From Laccaria trichodermophora (Eukaryota > Basidiomycota > Agaricomycetes > Agaricales > Hydnangiaceae): 64,000 nt of DNA. Below are positions 10,214 to 20,182 of this stretch, piece after piece. Location: positions 1-64,000 of the forward strand of contig JACTVC010000002.1 of the NCBI GenBank assembly GCA_018417955.1, given 5' to 3'. The position numbers and the translations under genes are program-made. Within the stretch, counting starts at the first letter, position 1; every line of letters begins with the position of its first letter. Under the pieces are notes generated by a model. That model was given only the letters and a program-made list of their open reading frames with translations. It was not told the DNA's origin and did not search any database.

Positions 10214-10552
10214 TTGAGCTTTTGTGAGTCGCGTCGACTCGTACTGTTGCCATGGTGTTCAGGGCAACTGACTGTGTAACTATTCAGCATTTTTCACGGT
10301 GAGTCTTCAACCAGACCTCTAGCAAATTTTTTAATTTATTGTCTTTTTAGTTTCCGGACCCCCGTTGAGACATTCAGGTCGATGTTGGTCAGTTCTAAAG
10401 TACGTGTTGATCCCTTGAAAATGGGTATTTCATGATTGCCGGACTGGACAGTTCTATCTATTGTTCGCCTCATCGAACTGAGTTAAATACCAATGTTGCT
10501 AGACATGAATTACATCCTCAGTTCCTAACTTTCAAATCTCATCTCTAATATA
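10214..10552. other. upstream region of WD40 gene 2
   Basis: No gene is supported. It is AT-rich near 10440-10550 and presumably contains the promoter of the gene starting at 10553; I see no clear TATA or other motif. Confidence 0.4.
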
Positions 10553-11570
10553 ATGAACCTCGTGAGTAGCATGATTTCTTCTGATCCTTCTAGCCCTTAT
10601 TGCCTCGTAGGTTCACTCTGTCGAGAAGCTCGTCCGTCATACGCGCAAGATCAGATGGCTCAGCCTTGACGATGACCAATCATTCTTGCTTAGCACTGGT
10701 GAGATGTCCTCTTGAAATTAAATTTGTCCCCTAATCCCTGATTTAGCTGAGGATGGTGTCATCGTTTGGGACCTCAAACTCCGAACGCATCAGGTCATTA
10801 CCAACTCACCCAACTTAAATCGTCCTGCCTTCTGGACGCCGCTTCGCATGGACCTGTTCACGAAGGGCTTCGTATGTGGAATGGGAGATGGAGAGCTTCA
10901 CGTTTTTTGCCGCCGCTTGTCGGAGGTATGTTGTCAGTCGTAATTTCGCCGTGATCTAACCATTTCCCATTTAGAATACATTCCATGAAATTCTTGTTCT
11001 TGACGATAAAGAAGCCAATGAACGTATCTTCAACTATATCTTCTATTGTGATCAACAACGACGTAAGCTTTCTTCATCGTCTTGACCTACCATTCATTAA
11101 CATATATGTTATAGGCCGTTATGGTTACTTTGGTCATGCGCCTACAAATGAGTCGTTTCCCGATGTACATGCTAATCGAGGTGGCAGCTACATGCTCATC
11201 AGAGCCGCACCCGAGCTAGGTGTTATCGAAATTCACCGGGTGAGCCCAGGGCCGGTCTGTGGTTCTTCTGCTATTTCATTGCTTTTATTGAACTGTGTGA
11301 CAGGTTGAGCAATCCCGCCCCGCCGCTGGAGGTAGAGGGATCCAGCAAGCCAGCCAGAATGATGGGAAGGGAGGCACCGAACCACCGTCCTACGAAGACA
11401 TCGAAGCTGCTGAGCGGTCACCTGGCTATAGCTATGGCCGGTTTTTCTTGTTTTTTCCTTTCAGATGCTTTCTTTACGCTATTCTTTACGCTACCTGTAG
11501 CCGTAGTCAGGTTACCTCCTTTTCAATCTTTATTCTTGCTTTATTATACGCGTATAAGTTTTTATTGTAG
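10553..11570 (+). CDS. WD40-like protein with C-terminal membrane segment
   Basis: A minimal first exon (ATG AAC CTC) splices at GTGAGT to VHSVEKLVRHTRKIRWLSL. Further GT-AG introns join DDDQSFLLST|AEDGVIVWDLKLRTHQ, GMGDGELHVFCRRLSE, NTFHEILVLDDKEANERIF and an unusual YGYFGHAPTNESFPDVH part in place of a second standard blade. The C-terminus is PPSYEDIEAAERSPG, then two hydrophobic runs (FFLFFPFRCFLYAILYA; SFSIFILALLYAYKFLL), stop at 11568-11570. All six junctions keep frame. It shares its beginning with the neighbours at 6894 and 12255, so it is a tandem paralogue that diverged after the first blade. Likely tail-anchored (inference); function unknown. Confidence 0.65.
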
Positions 11571-12254
11571 CTCGGTTGAGATGCATTTGTAGATATACGT
11601 ATATATATTGACAACTCAATGCGTACCGTTCATATAAATATCAAGAATGCCCTACTAATACTAGTATTACTAAAGTCCTGGATTTTTTCGCGAGATTTGA
11701 GAAGTACATAACTTACCTCAAGGATCTGGTCGTTTTCCCATTTATTTTGCATTATTTTGGAAGTGTCATCATCTTCTCGTAATAAAGCGGCGGCTTTAGA
11801 ATTTTCGGTCCGAAAATTGTAAGGCTGCCCTAAACCTGACTGGATATACTATGTTCTCACACTGGTCTGGTTTTCTTTCCACTCACTCCCACTCACTCAC
11901 TCACTCACGCCCGCTCACTCACTCACTCACTCACTCCCTCCCCCTTACTCTTTCGTAGAATCCCTTCCCGCCATCCGCTAATTTAGTAATGTTCGAGTAT
12001 GTAGTAGTATAAATAATAAAGAGCGAAAGGGAATAACAAAGCTGAAAACAAAAAGCAAATGATCGATACGAGTACCGGCGATCCAATGGCATAACAACAC
12101 CCCTTCCGTCGTCAATCAAGGACACCGAGAACGGAGACAAAAAATAGTTCATTGTCATAGATCATTCCTGCTCATCTTGACATGCGCGTGTCTATTGTTA
12201 TTCTGGGTATATATCTTTAAAGCGTCAGACGCGCTCAAATAAATATAGTTTCAG
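11571..12254. other. intergenic with CACT microsatellite and small inverted repeat
   Basis: No supported gene. It contains AATTTTCGG/T/CCGAAAATT (11800-11818), the stretch AGGCTGCCCTAAA (11822-11834) that matches one arm of the hairpin at 16770-16824, and the microsatellite at 11880-11943. Confidence 0.55.
11880..11943. repeat. (CACT)n microsatellite
   Basis: CACT/CTCA repeats run with two interruptions (ACGCCCG in the middle, CCTCCCCC at the end). It is a simple sequence repeat downstream of one WD40 gene and upstream of the next. Confidence 0.85.
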
Positions 12255-13864
12255 ATGAATTTCGCCTCATTGCCCAAGGTGCGAGGCCTTGCTCAGAACT
12301 GCCTCTACGCGTCTCACGTCTCTCTGTCTAGTTTGAACACAAACATACCCTCGTGCGGCACACCAAACCCCTCAATACCATACGGATTAGCTCTGATGGC
12401 ACTCGTCTCCTAAGCGGAGGTTGTAAATTTTCTTTATTCGTGTACTACTCACTGACTTGAGTGGAGCAGGGGATGACGGACTTCTGGTTGTGTGGGACTT
12501 GCAATGCGGCCAGGAAGCTCAAGTTATATCAGTGGTATTCAACGGTCCTGTTTGCGCGGCTGTGTGGGCCCCTCCAGCTGATCACCCAACGGCGATGTTT
12601 GCATTCGGATGCTGCGATGGGACATTGTTCGTTTACCATCAGCCAATTCCAGAAGTACCCAAACCGTACTCTGTTCCTTCTCACTCACTTAAGCTGACGC
12701 TCACCAACAGCTCAAATATGAATACGCCTCCGGCACTGACGCACATGATGGCAGGATTGAAGATGTCGCATATGACCCTCAACAGAGCCGACTTGCAACT
12801 GCAGGGGATGGATGTGTCAAGGTATGGGACCTTGATCCTCAAGGTATCAGTTCTGTAGCATTACGACCCTTATCCTTTCACTGACGAACGCTAGGACTCG
12901 TCACGAACATAGCCTGCGTTCCAGCGAGGCCGTTTATTGCCAGGAGTATTTCCTTCTACGACAAAGGTCAGAATATCTTGATCTGTTACCTGGAGTCCCA
13001 TGAAGTGTGCGTTTCTTTCACCAGTTTCAACGATCGAATGGTGACCTTTCATTAGACTCAGCTACAAGATTGAGCCTTGGGCCCTGCAATGGAGACGTCA
13101 ACTCCCTACTCGAATGTAAGCTCAGCCTGTACTCTCCCTTCGTTTCAATTTTGTAACTTCTCTGCAGTGGCCACGCGATTGTCGCTGCCGACAATCGGTC
13201 TCTCATCGTGTCTAACCTAGTTGATGGGGTCGATGTTTACTCAATCCCACCACTCCGCCCAACAAGATCTTTCCAACACCCAATCCATACCAACGTCCCC
13301 CTAGTTGTCGCTTCAGCTTTGGGAGGTGTTTTGGTTATGGTTGGTAGTGATGACGGCTCCCCTCGACTCTTCAACATTAATACAGGCCTGTTCTGCGCTG
13401 CGCTCCGTCATGCACCATGTACGCCGTGCCTTACTCTCAAGCGCTATTTTCTGAAACTGTCATTCTTCAGCGGGCCTTGTTCAGATTGTCGAAGTTGGTT
13501 GATCAAAATCAGAAATTAGTTTTACGCTAAACGATTGATGATAGGCTCACTCCATCGGAAATCATTGTCTTTTGGCCACGGGTTCAACAGATATCGACGT
13601 CGACATTAAAATTTGGCGCACAGTTGGGGCACGTCCATTCATTAACTTTTGATCCATTATCACTTATCTTTGTTTTAGCCTGACGAAGAACAGGGTGTAG
13701 AACGCCCGGTTCCGCCCCCTCGATTAACGTCTATTGGGATATGGCAGTTTCTCTTGATCATTATCCTGTCCTTATTCACGCAGGTCCTCATAGCGACTAT
13801 TTCGAAGGACACACTATCTAAATTTATTACTAAATACTTGACGCATCTTCCTAGAGGTTTGTAG
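12255..13864 (+). CDS. WD40-repeat protein with C-terminal transmembrane anchor
   Basis: This is the longest member of the local WD40 family. Exons start 12255-12278 (MNFASLPK) and 12332-12419, and about ten join in frame by GT-AG introns. Blades: FEHKHTLVRHTKPLNTIRI...LLSGGDDGLLVVWDL; CAAVWAPP...FAFGCCDGTLFVY; IEDVAYDPQQSRLATAGDG with CVKVWDLDP; then ISFYDKGQNILICYLES, VAADNRSLIVSNLVDGVDVY, GVLVMVGSDDGSPRLFNI and ATGSTDIDVDIKIWRT. The C-terminus has a proline-rich linker (ERPVPPPRL) and a helix WQFLLIIILSLFTQVLIATI, then a short basic tail and TAG at 13862-13864. A seven-bladed propeller tethered to a membrane by its tail fits. It is followed after 135 bp by an Spt5-like gene on the same strand. 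Function unknown. Confidence 0.75.
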
Positions 13865-13999
13865 TCCCATGGTTGAGTGGAGAATTGCGAAGGTCAACGT
13901 CACGTGACCCTTTGTGAACCTGCCCTCAACACTGATGCCTCAAACCCTGATCGCTTGTTTTCTGTTTTCTTTTTCTCAAACGCATTAGCAGAAGTCGTT

Positions 14000-16593
14000 A
14001 TGTCTATAGTAGTAGGTATCAACAGTTGTGCTCCCAACTTAGTCTTACTAGAATCAAATCAGAGCTCTTCGTCCAAAAGTAAAGGCAAAAAACGCGCGCG
14101 CGAAGTTTGTATCGTTCTGCTATGCCGAGGAATTCTAAGGCTCATCGTCTCCCCAGGATCCGGACTTGCGCGTGAACTGCTTTGTTGATGTGGAAGCCGC
14201 AGAGACCGACGCCGAGGAATGTGAAGATGAATTCGATGATAACTTGGGTGCGTGTGCATCCAAGCTTTTCGTTTTGAGTCTCACGCACTCATGTAGACCC
14301 GTTGATCGACGATAACGAGTTGGAGTCCGAGTCCGAGGATGCTGGTGATTCGCTGATCACCCATACGCTGTTGGCGAAGGCATTTCGTGAAGACGAGTCT
14401 GGAGTGGACTCAAAATGGCATTCATTCGTCCAGCGTGCTCACAAACGTGCAACGACCTCTACGCCTATCGCAGTAGACCGATCTTCTCCTGAACCCAGGG
14501 CAATTTATGATAACGAGAATTTGTGGGAGGTACCGTGCAAAGTGCGTGATTCTTTCATACAGCGCGGACGAGTAACAAGCGCGTCAGCAGGTCGGTTACG
14601 AGGAAATTACTGTGTTCAACATCATGAAGTGGGCACTACATGACGAAATCCCCGCAACAGGAGCATTATCTGCGTTTGGACGTGCGACCCTTCCGGGGCG
14701 AGTTTTCATTGAAGCGCCTTCAATAGAGGATGCCAAAAGAATGCTCGCTCATGTCCCCCATGTTACTCCCAACAACACGAAACCCGTACCTGGTGATAAC
14801 TACCTGGAGTGTTTGACCGAAGGGAACACCTACACTCCAACGCTACACCATTGGGTCAGATTGCGGCGTCCGAGACTATACAAAGGCGATATCGCCCTGA
14901 TACGATATGTTGACGAGCGGTCTCTCCTGATCGACGTCGCTGTTGTCCCTCGGCACAACTTTACTGAAAACAAGAAAACCTCTGGACGCCCTCCACAGAA
15001 GTTAATGAATGCGTTTGAAGTGGGACACCTTCTCGGGCCTAGCAGCGTTTCTGCAAGAAATTGGCGGTTCCAGATCACGGACCCAAAAGGTCGCAAACAA
15101 GTCTATTGCGAATGTGGTCATCTACTGCTCCACGAACTCGACACAAACTCTTACATCCCAGCAGAGGCAATGCCTACCATCGCTGAACTGGAGATGTTCA
15201 AGCCTTCTTACGATGTTCCAGAGAAAGTTCTGACTAAAACTCGGGAGAAAATCATGCTAGAGTGTCTCCGGTTCGGAGATCAGGTTAAGATTCTCGTTGG
15301 AGAGTATCAGGGATTATTGGGAGAAGTCGAAGCAATTGACGGCTTGGAAGTTCAGGTCACTATACCCACACAGGGCGTCACTCAGGGGATTTTGATGCCC
15401 TATCTACGAAGAAACTTCCAGATTGGGGATGAGGTCCAGATTATGACAGACCCGAATCCCGGGTTTATAGGATGGGTAACGGCTGTTGAATCTGGAACTG
15501 AAGGCGACCCAAAAATTTCCGTTGTCAACATTTCGCAGGACAAACAGGTAATGTTTACGGGTCGAGAGGTCCTTACTTATAGCTTATACCCTGTTTAGGT
15601 TTGGACATCGTGTTCAAAGGTCAAATTTTATTCATCGCCATTTGTGTGGACAACAATACGTCCAATACCACCCCCACCCCCAAACAGGCAGTACGCAATC
15701 GTCAAAACGATCAACAAAAAAAGGAAGCAGGATCCCGATGAAGGCCGGAAAGTCAGAATAAACGAAAATCCCAACCGCCGATATGAAGGCAAAGAAGTAG
15801 GCGTGGTTCACGGGAATTTTAAAGGTTACCACGGAAGAATCAAGTCTACGACCCCGCAAGGAGACGCACAGGTTGAGCTGAATGCTACAGCTATATCCAC
15901 AATGAGAGTTGAATGTTTTCCTCTCATCCATTTACGCATTCTGTAAGTTCATCTTTCATCTTGATTTAATTAACTCATAGCTTTCGCAGCCAGAAAAACG
16001 ATATGCTTTCGGGGCCGCTGTCTGGACTTCGCAACATCTCCCAATTGACAGCTCCCACCGTTAAAGAAGCAGGACCGTCATCTCTCATATGCTCGACTCC
16101 TCTTCCACTCCCCAGAGATATACCAGGAAGTCCAGCATGGGACCCTTCGTCAAGAACACCTCGGCAAAACCAGGATGAGGGGGACGAGACGCCTCCAGAG
16201 GCAGTTCCGTATTGGTTGGCCGATGAAACCTTCAAAAAGTACAAATTCAGATTGATAGTACATGATCCATCAAAACGGTATGAAGGGGGGATTTACCATG
16301 GCAAGTATGCGCAATTCTTGTCCGCAATTGGTGGCAGTATTGCGAAGGTCTCAATCAACTTCAAAACCCCGGAAATACCATTCCAATATCTGCTGCCCCT
16401 CCATCCAACGATGGAGGGGGAACTCGTTGTGCCACTTAGCGGTCAGCTTCGCGGTGAACTTCTGAAGGTCGCGAAGTACAATAATGGTCGATGTGCGTTA
16501 AAAGATCCAAAAAAACCACTTCCGCGGCTCAAGAATTACGAACCACCTATCATGCAATCCGACCAGCTAGCCTTGGTGACGGGGATGATCTAG
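14000..16593 (+). CDS. Spt5-like protein (NGN and KOW domains), divergent paralogue
   Basis: Spt5 is a transcription elongation factor whose NGN domain pairs with Spt4 and whose KOW domains contact RNA polymerase II. Here exons 14000-14104, 14157-14247, 14297-14541 and 14591-15547 give a Lys/Ser N-terminus (SSSSKSKGKKRARE), an acidic region, LWEVPCK|VGYEEITVFNIM, an NGN-like part (AFGRATLPGRVFIEA, RMLAHVPHV), a KOW-like part (RRPRLYKGDIALIRYVDER) and two more (FGDQVKILVGEYQGLLGEVEA; IGDEVQIMTDPNPGFIGWV). Then come a short exon near 15599-15619, an exon ending 15942 with YEGKEVGVVHGNFKGYHGR, and the last exon 15990-16593. I read it as one of the extra Spt5-like copies seen in Agaricomycetes rather than the housekeeping gene. 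The splice between 15547 and about 15690 is the least certain. Confidence 0.7.
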
Positions 16594-17054
16594 GGAGTTC
16601 CCAAGTGCTGAAATGATCGTTTCTTACGCTTCTAGTCTACTCTGTGTATATATTCTATAACGACATGATTTAGTACATTCCGAATGCTCGTTCAATTGCA
16701 GGTGCAACACCTAGTTCTCCCCGAATTCCCGTGAGCGGGAGAGTGTGTTTGTGTGGTTCGGCTTGAGTGACTTTAGGGTAGCCTTACGAAGATCACGTGA
16801 AAAGATGTCAGGCTGCCCTAAAGTGGCCGTTGTCGAAGCCAGCTCGGCGCATTGCTGTTGCCTCTTTTCCTCCCACAACCACTCACTCACCATAACACTG
16901 GGGAACCAATACGTTCGTAGTACATATGTAGCTATAGTTTTAGAACGAATATACAAAAGATGAGTGTTCAACCGGTAATGGCCCAGTCAATAGTCAATTG
17001 TAATCGGCGAGCCTGAGGCCGTACGGGGAGTTTGCAATACTCAAGGAAAACCCG
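16594..17054. other. convergent intergenic region with a hairpin
   Basis: This is the gap between the 3' ends of the Spt5-like gene (plus) and the gene at 17055 (minus). Its only marked element is the inverted repeat at 16770-16824. Confidence 0.6.
16770..16824. repeat. short inverted repeat around CACGTGA, MITE-like hairpin
   Basis: Arms ACTTTAGGGTAGCCT (16770-16784) and AGGCTGCCCTAAAGT (16810-16824) pair at 14 of 15 positions around a 25-base loop containing ATCACGTGA. It resembles the hairpin at 7422-7473, and AGGCTGCCCTAAA recurs at 11822-11834. Confidence 0.75.
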
Positions 17055-17907
17055 TCAGGGATGCTTTTCTGATTGAACTAGATAATGAGATGAGTCGTAT
17101 CATTGGCATCTTGTTGGTTGATGTCTACTCACCGATTACACGTAGGTAGCCATCTTTGAAGAGCAAGTCAATGTCGTCAGCTTCAAGTATGTTCGCCTTG
17201 TACTCAAGAAACGGCCGCAGCTTCCGTGGATCCAAAACCTATAAAGGCCCTTCCTTAGCAAGGTGAAGATTTCAGCTTATCACTCTTACGACGACTTTTC
17301 CGTTCATGCGAAGCTTTTGAAGGACTGTGAAGAGGTCGAGGTCTCCGTTGTCATTGCACTCGACATCAATCTCTTGTCTGTGACACCAGTCTTTTGGACC
17401 TTCAAAGCGTCGTACGCGGAGTATGCGACGGGGAACTTCAGGAACACTTCGCAGTTTTTCGCGAACTTCAGCTGCAGCTTCGTCTTTGTTCACCGGGAGA
17501 GGTTCTAAAGGCAGGCTCCGCATATCGACCGCCACCGTCTCAATACCCATCTCAATATCGGCTTGACTATCTCCATGCGTACCCAACACCTGAAATTGGA
17601 GTAAGTTTATTTCAGCGCATCTGTCTTGCAGCGTTATCTCACAAAATTTATTAGAGCATTCTCGTAGTCGGTTTTGGTAGGCTCCGCGCGGTTTCTTTTG
17701 GCAGTGGAGGAGACAGATAGTTGGAACTTTTGACACAAAGACTTCAGGATATCCCTGCGAAACTTTTTGAGAGCGGTTGGCGCGATAATATCTCGTTGTA
17801 AGATACGCTCGGCGTGTTCAATCGTTAGGTCTGGCATTAAAAGTCAATGAGGGCGTTGCCGTCGACTGACTCTTTAAAAGCTTACTTTCCATAGCAACGG
17901 CGACCAT
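17055..17907 (-). CDS. unknown agaric protein, spliced, convergent to Spt5-like gene
   Basis: From ATG 17907 the minus strand reads MVAVAMEN, a GTAAGC...CCAG intron, then LTIEHAERILQRDIIAPTAL and FRRDILKSLCQKFQLS. Next come a GTGAGA...TTTCAG intron, VLGTHGDSQADIEMGIET, LFTVLQKLRMNGKVV, another intron, VLDPRKLRPFLEYKANILEA, DDIDLLFKDGYLRV and a last short exon EKHP, stop at 17055. Upstream of the ATG the frame stays open and looks coding (LPSLYKNKKHYNSWD) back to an acceptor-like CATAG near 17960, so the true start may be one exon further, antisense to the start of the gene at 18009. It has no recognised domain, signal or membrane helix; about 240 residues. Confidence 0.55.
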
Positions 17908-18008
17908 GTCCCAACTATTGTAGTGTTTCTTGTTCTTGTATAACGACGGGAGAACAATGACAACCTATGGACTTGATAAGCTGCGACTTCTTCGCTCGAA
18001 CTCCTCTA

Positions 18009-18639
18009 ATGCCTCCCCATCGCGTCCAACGTTACCACTCGCGTCCAACCACAAGGTCCATATTTTCCCCTGAGCGCTTGCTCACCCCTCCGCCAAATAC
18101 TTTAAGATCTGCATACACTTTCATTGATCATTATGATGTCACGGATCCGGCCGAGCCCGAAACAGCCGAGTCATCAAGTAGCACATCATACCGCCCAATT
18201 CTGATGTTAAAACCGCGAGGGGAAGTGTCCCGAGCTTACAACCTTCAAGTTGAGATGAGAGTCGACGACAAACAATTTGCAGATGTACAAGTAAATCCTA
18301 ACTTTTATTGACGTTCAAAGCCTCGCTGATCCTCACTTAGGATCTAATCTCACGATTGGTTGCCAACCACCTAGAGACCAGCCTTTCCTTTAGGCGACAA
18401 TCCAGCGCTGATTTAGATACCGTTTATGAAAAGGTGATTTAGCTGAAGTTGAGTCAATGCGACTAACAAAGCTGCAGGCACTCGAAAAATTTCCATTGCT
18501 AAAGCGGTTCAAAGATAATTGGGCCATCGCTGACTTTGTGAAGCTTGAGCTGAAACGGACCGTTCAGCAATCCCGGAGATCGCGTAAGAAAAACTCAAAG
18601 GTGCGCACTTCCCCGGACAATGACCTCGACGACCAGTGA
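18009..18639 (+). CDS. small basidiomycete protein with C-terminal RFKDNWA-type motif
   Basis: Three exons are split by GTAAAT...CTTAG and GTGATT...GCAG introns. ATG 18009 (MPPHRVQRYHSRPTTR) is preferred over an in-frame ATG at 17967 because the intervening residues look like leader sequence and overlap the divergent neighbour. The middle exon reads DLISRLVANHLETSLSFRRQ, and the C-terminus ALEKFPLLKRFKDNWAIADF, then a basic tail (QQSRRSRKKNSK), stop at 18639. It is a distant paralogue of the gene at 1620-2138. No known function. The basic tail suggests nucleic-acid contact or nuclear location (inference). Confidence 0.6.
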
Positions 18640-19225
18640 TTGGGCCTGTGATTATCCCGTGAGTGGCCCTTTCACTGGGATATTCGCTTCGTTTCCTGGA
18701 AATACTCCAAATCTGACATTTGCTTTGTCTTTTTGACAGATTTGATGTCAGATTATATATATGTTGTTGTATATTTACGCGGACCATTTTCCAAGTATGG
18801 CTTCAATACGAATTTTGAAATTGTTCAATAATATGTTCTATATACGGATTTTGTACCTGTAAGAAGCTATGAAAGTATGATATATTAGGCTACATACTTT
18901 TTGTTTGTCCTAAGCTTTGTCAACTTTTCGAAGGAATCAAACACAATTATAATAAATTTTGATGGAAATTTAAAAATACGACAATAAGATTTGGCCCTCG
19001 GCAGAATTGGTTGTCGGACTAAAAATCTTATAATGAGTCCATCTTATCAACAAACAATAGTCAAAAATGATTAATTTGTCCTTGCATCTGTCAATCTCTT
19101 CGCTTAGGTGTCCGATCGTCCCTTGTTTCAGGTGTTTGCAGGTGCACCTTTTGGTTCACAAAAGTATCTCGGCATTGTAGAAAAGTTGTAAAAGCGCGAT
19201 GCTTACGAGTACGTCAGACCGTGCC

Positions 19226-19281
19226 TGATCCAGATCCTTCCAGATCAGGTTTACATACCTGATCTGGAAGGATCTGGATCA
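19226..19281. repeat. perfect hairpin, 25-bp arms, 6-bp loop
   Basis: TGATCCAGATCCTTCCAGATCAGGT (19226-19250) is followed by TTACAT and its exact reverse complement (19257-19281). The symmetry ends abruptly at both outer flanks. The arm contains two GATC-centred sub-repeats (CCAGATCC, CCAGATCAGG). Confidence 0.9.
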
Positions 19282-19464
19282 AACGCGGATATATCCGACG
19301 ACCCATCGAGTTGCCCACCTGGGCAGTGGGCTGCCGTATCATGAAGCAAAAATGGAATATGTACGTCGCCAATCATCCCAAAATAGATGGACTTGTTTTA
19401 CATGTTTTACAAGGGCCAAGGCAAGTACATCCCGTCAGAATGCAATCACTCCTTTAATTTGCCT

Positions 19465-19998
19465 TCAGAAATCATGATCCAGATTCCAGGTGCCTGCAAG
19501 AACACAGAATCTAGCATTCGACGTACCGTTCGCAGTGAGGTGAGGTTGTAAATCCGCCCCTTGCTGACAATACTGTCTGGTTCTGAACCGATGCAAATTA
19601 CAGGCTATGCGATACAAATGCGATACTAAACCAGTCGTTGGGCACACTGGCATAACTCGATCTTGAAAATGCTGCTTATGTCCGTCTTTTATAATAAGGA
19701 TCGAGGCCTCAACGTTCAACTCACATTCCCTGCTCTCGAGTACGCCCACAGTATCACTGAACCAACTGCCAACTGCCATTTCTCTTGCCTGGAGAATGAA
19801 GCGCTTACTTACGTCAAGGTGCCTGCCTTTCTCACCTTTGGCATTTCCTTGGCATTTTGATCTGGGAATTCTGCCACAATGTGGCCATCCTCCTCGGACT
19901 ACCCAAGGATCAGAAGAGCCCCTCATTTCAACCATTAGTGAGGGAGGAAGCTCAACGTATGGAGGGAGGTGAACGTTGCGAGTCAGTTCCGAATACAT
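19465..19998 (-). CDS. hypothetical open frame, doubtful
   Basis: An uninterrupted minus-strand frame from ATG 19998 (MYSELTRNVHLPPYVELPPS) to a stop at 19465 (LAGTWNLDHDF) gives 177 residues. The frame stays open further upstream but without an ATG. It has no domain, no intron, no signal and no homologue elsewhere in the window. The length is above chance expectation for this base composition, but it could be a decayed transposon frame. Confidence 0.25.
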   Translation of the reverse strand: MYSELTRNVHLPPYVELPPSLMVEMRGSSDPWVVRGGWPHCGRIPRSKCQGNAKGEKGRHLDVSKRFILQAREMAVGSWFSDTVGVLESRECELNVEASILIIKDGHKQHFQDRVMPVCPTTGLVSHLYRIACNLHRFRTRQYCQQGADLQPHLTANGTSNARFCVLAGTWNLDHDF

Positions 19999-20182
19999 TG
20001 GTTTAATTTCAATTCTAGTGTGACTGACAGCATGTTTCTCGTTTATCGAACCTAGACTAGGTACAAGCGCCAAGGGCGCAGGAACTTTTTACATAAATGA
20101 TAAAACCAGCTTCAACAGAACTTTTGGTTGACTCGTTTTCTTTCTCCTCCGCCCGGCGCTGACTTTGCTCTCTCGTCTGACG

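Larger units (their letters stand above)
18640..20182. other. long intergenic region, AT-rich, with a 25-bp-arm hairpin
   Basis: 18700-19100 is clearly AT-richer than its surroundings and without long frames. The hairpin at 19226-19281 and a doubtful minus-strand frame (19465-19998) are the only features. The end of the gap is upstream sequence of the membrane-protein gene starting at 20183. Confidence 0.5.
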
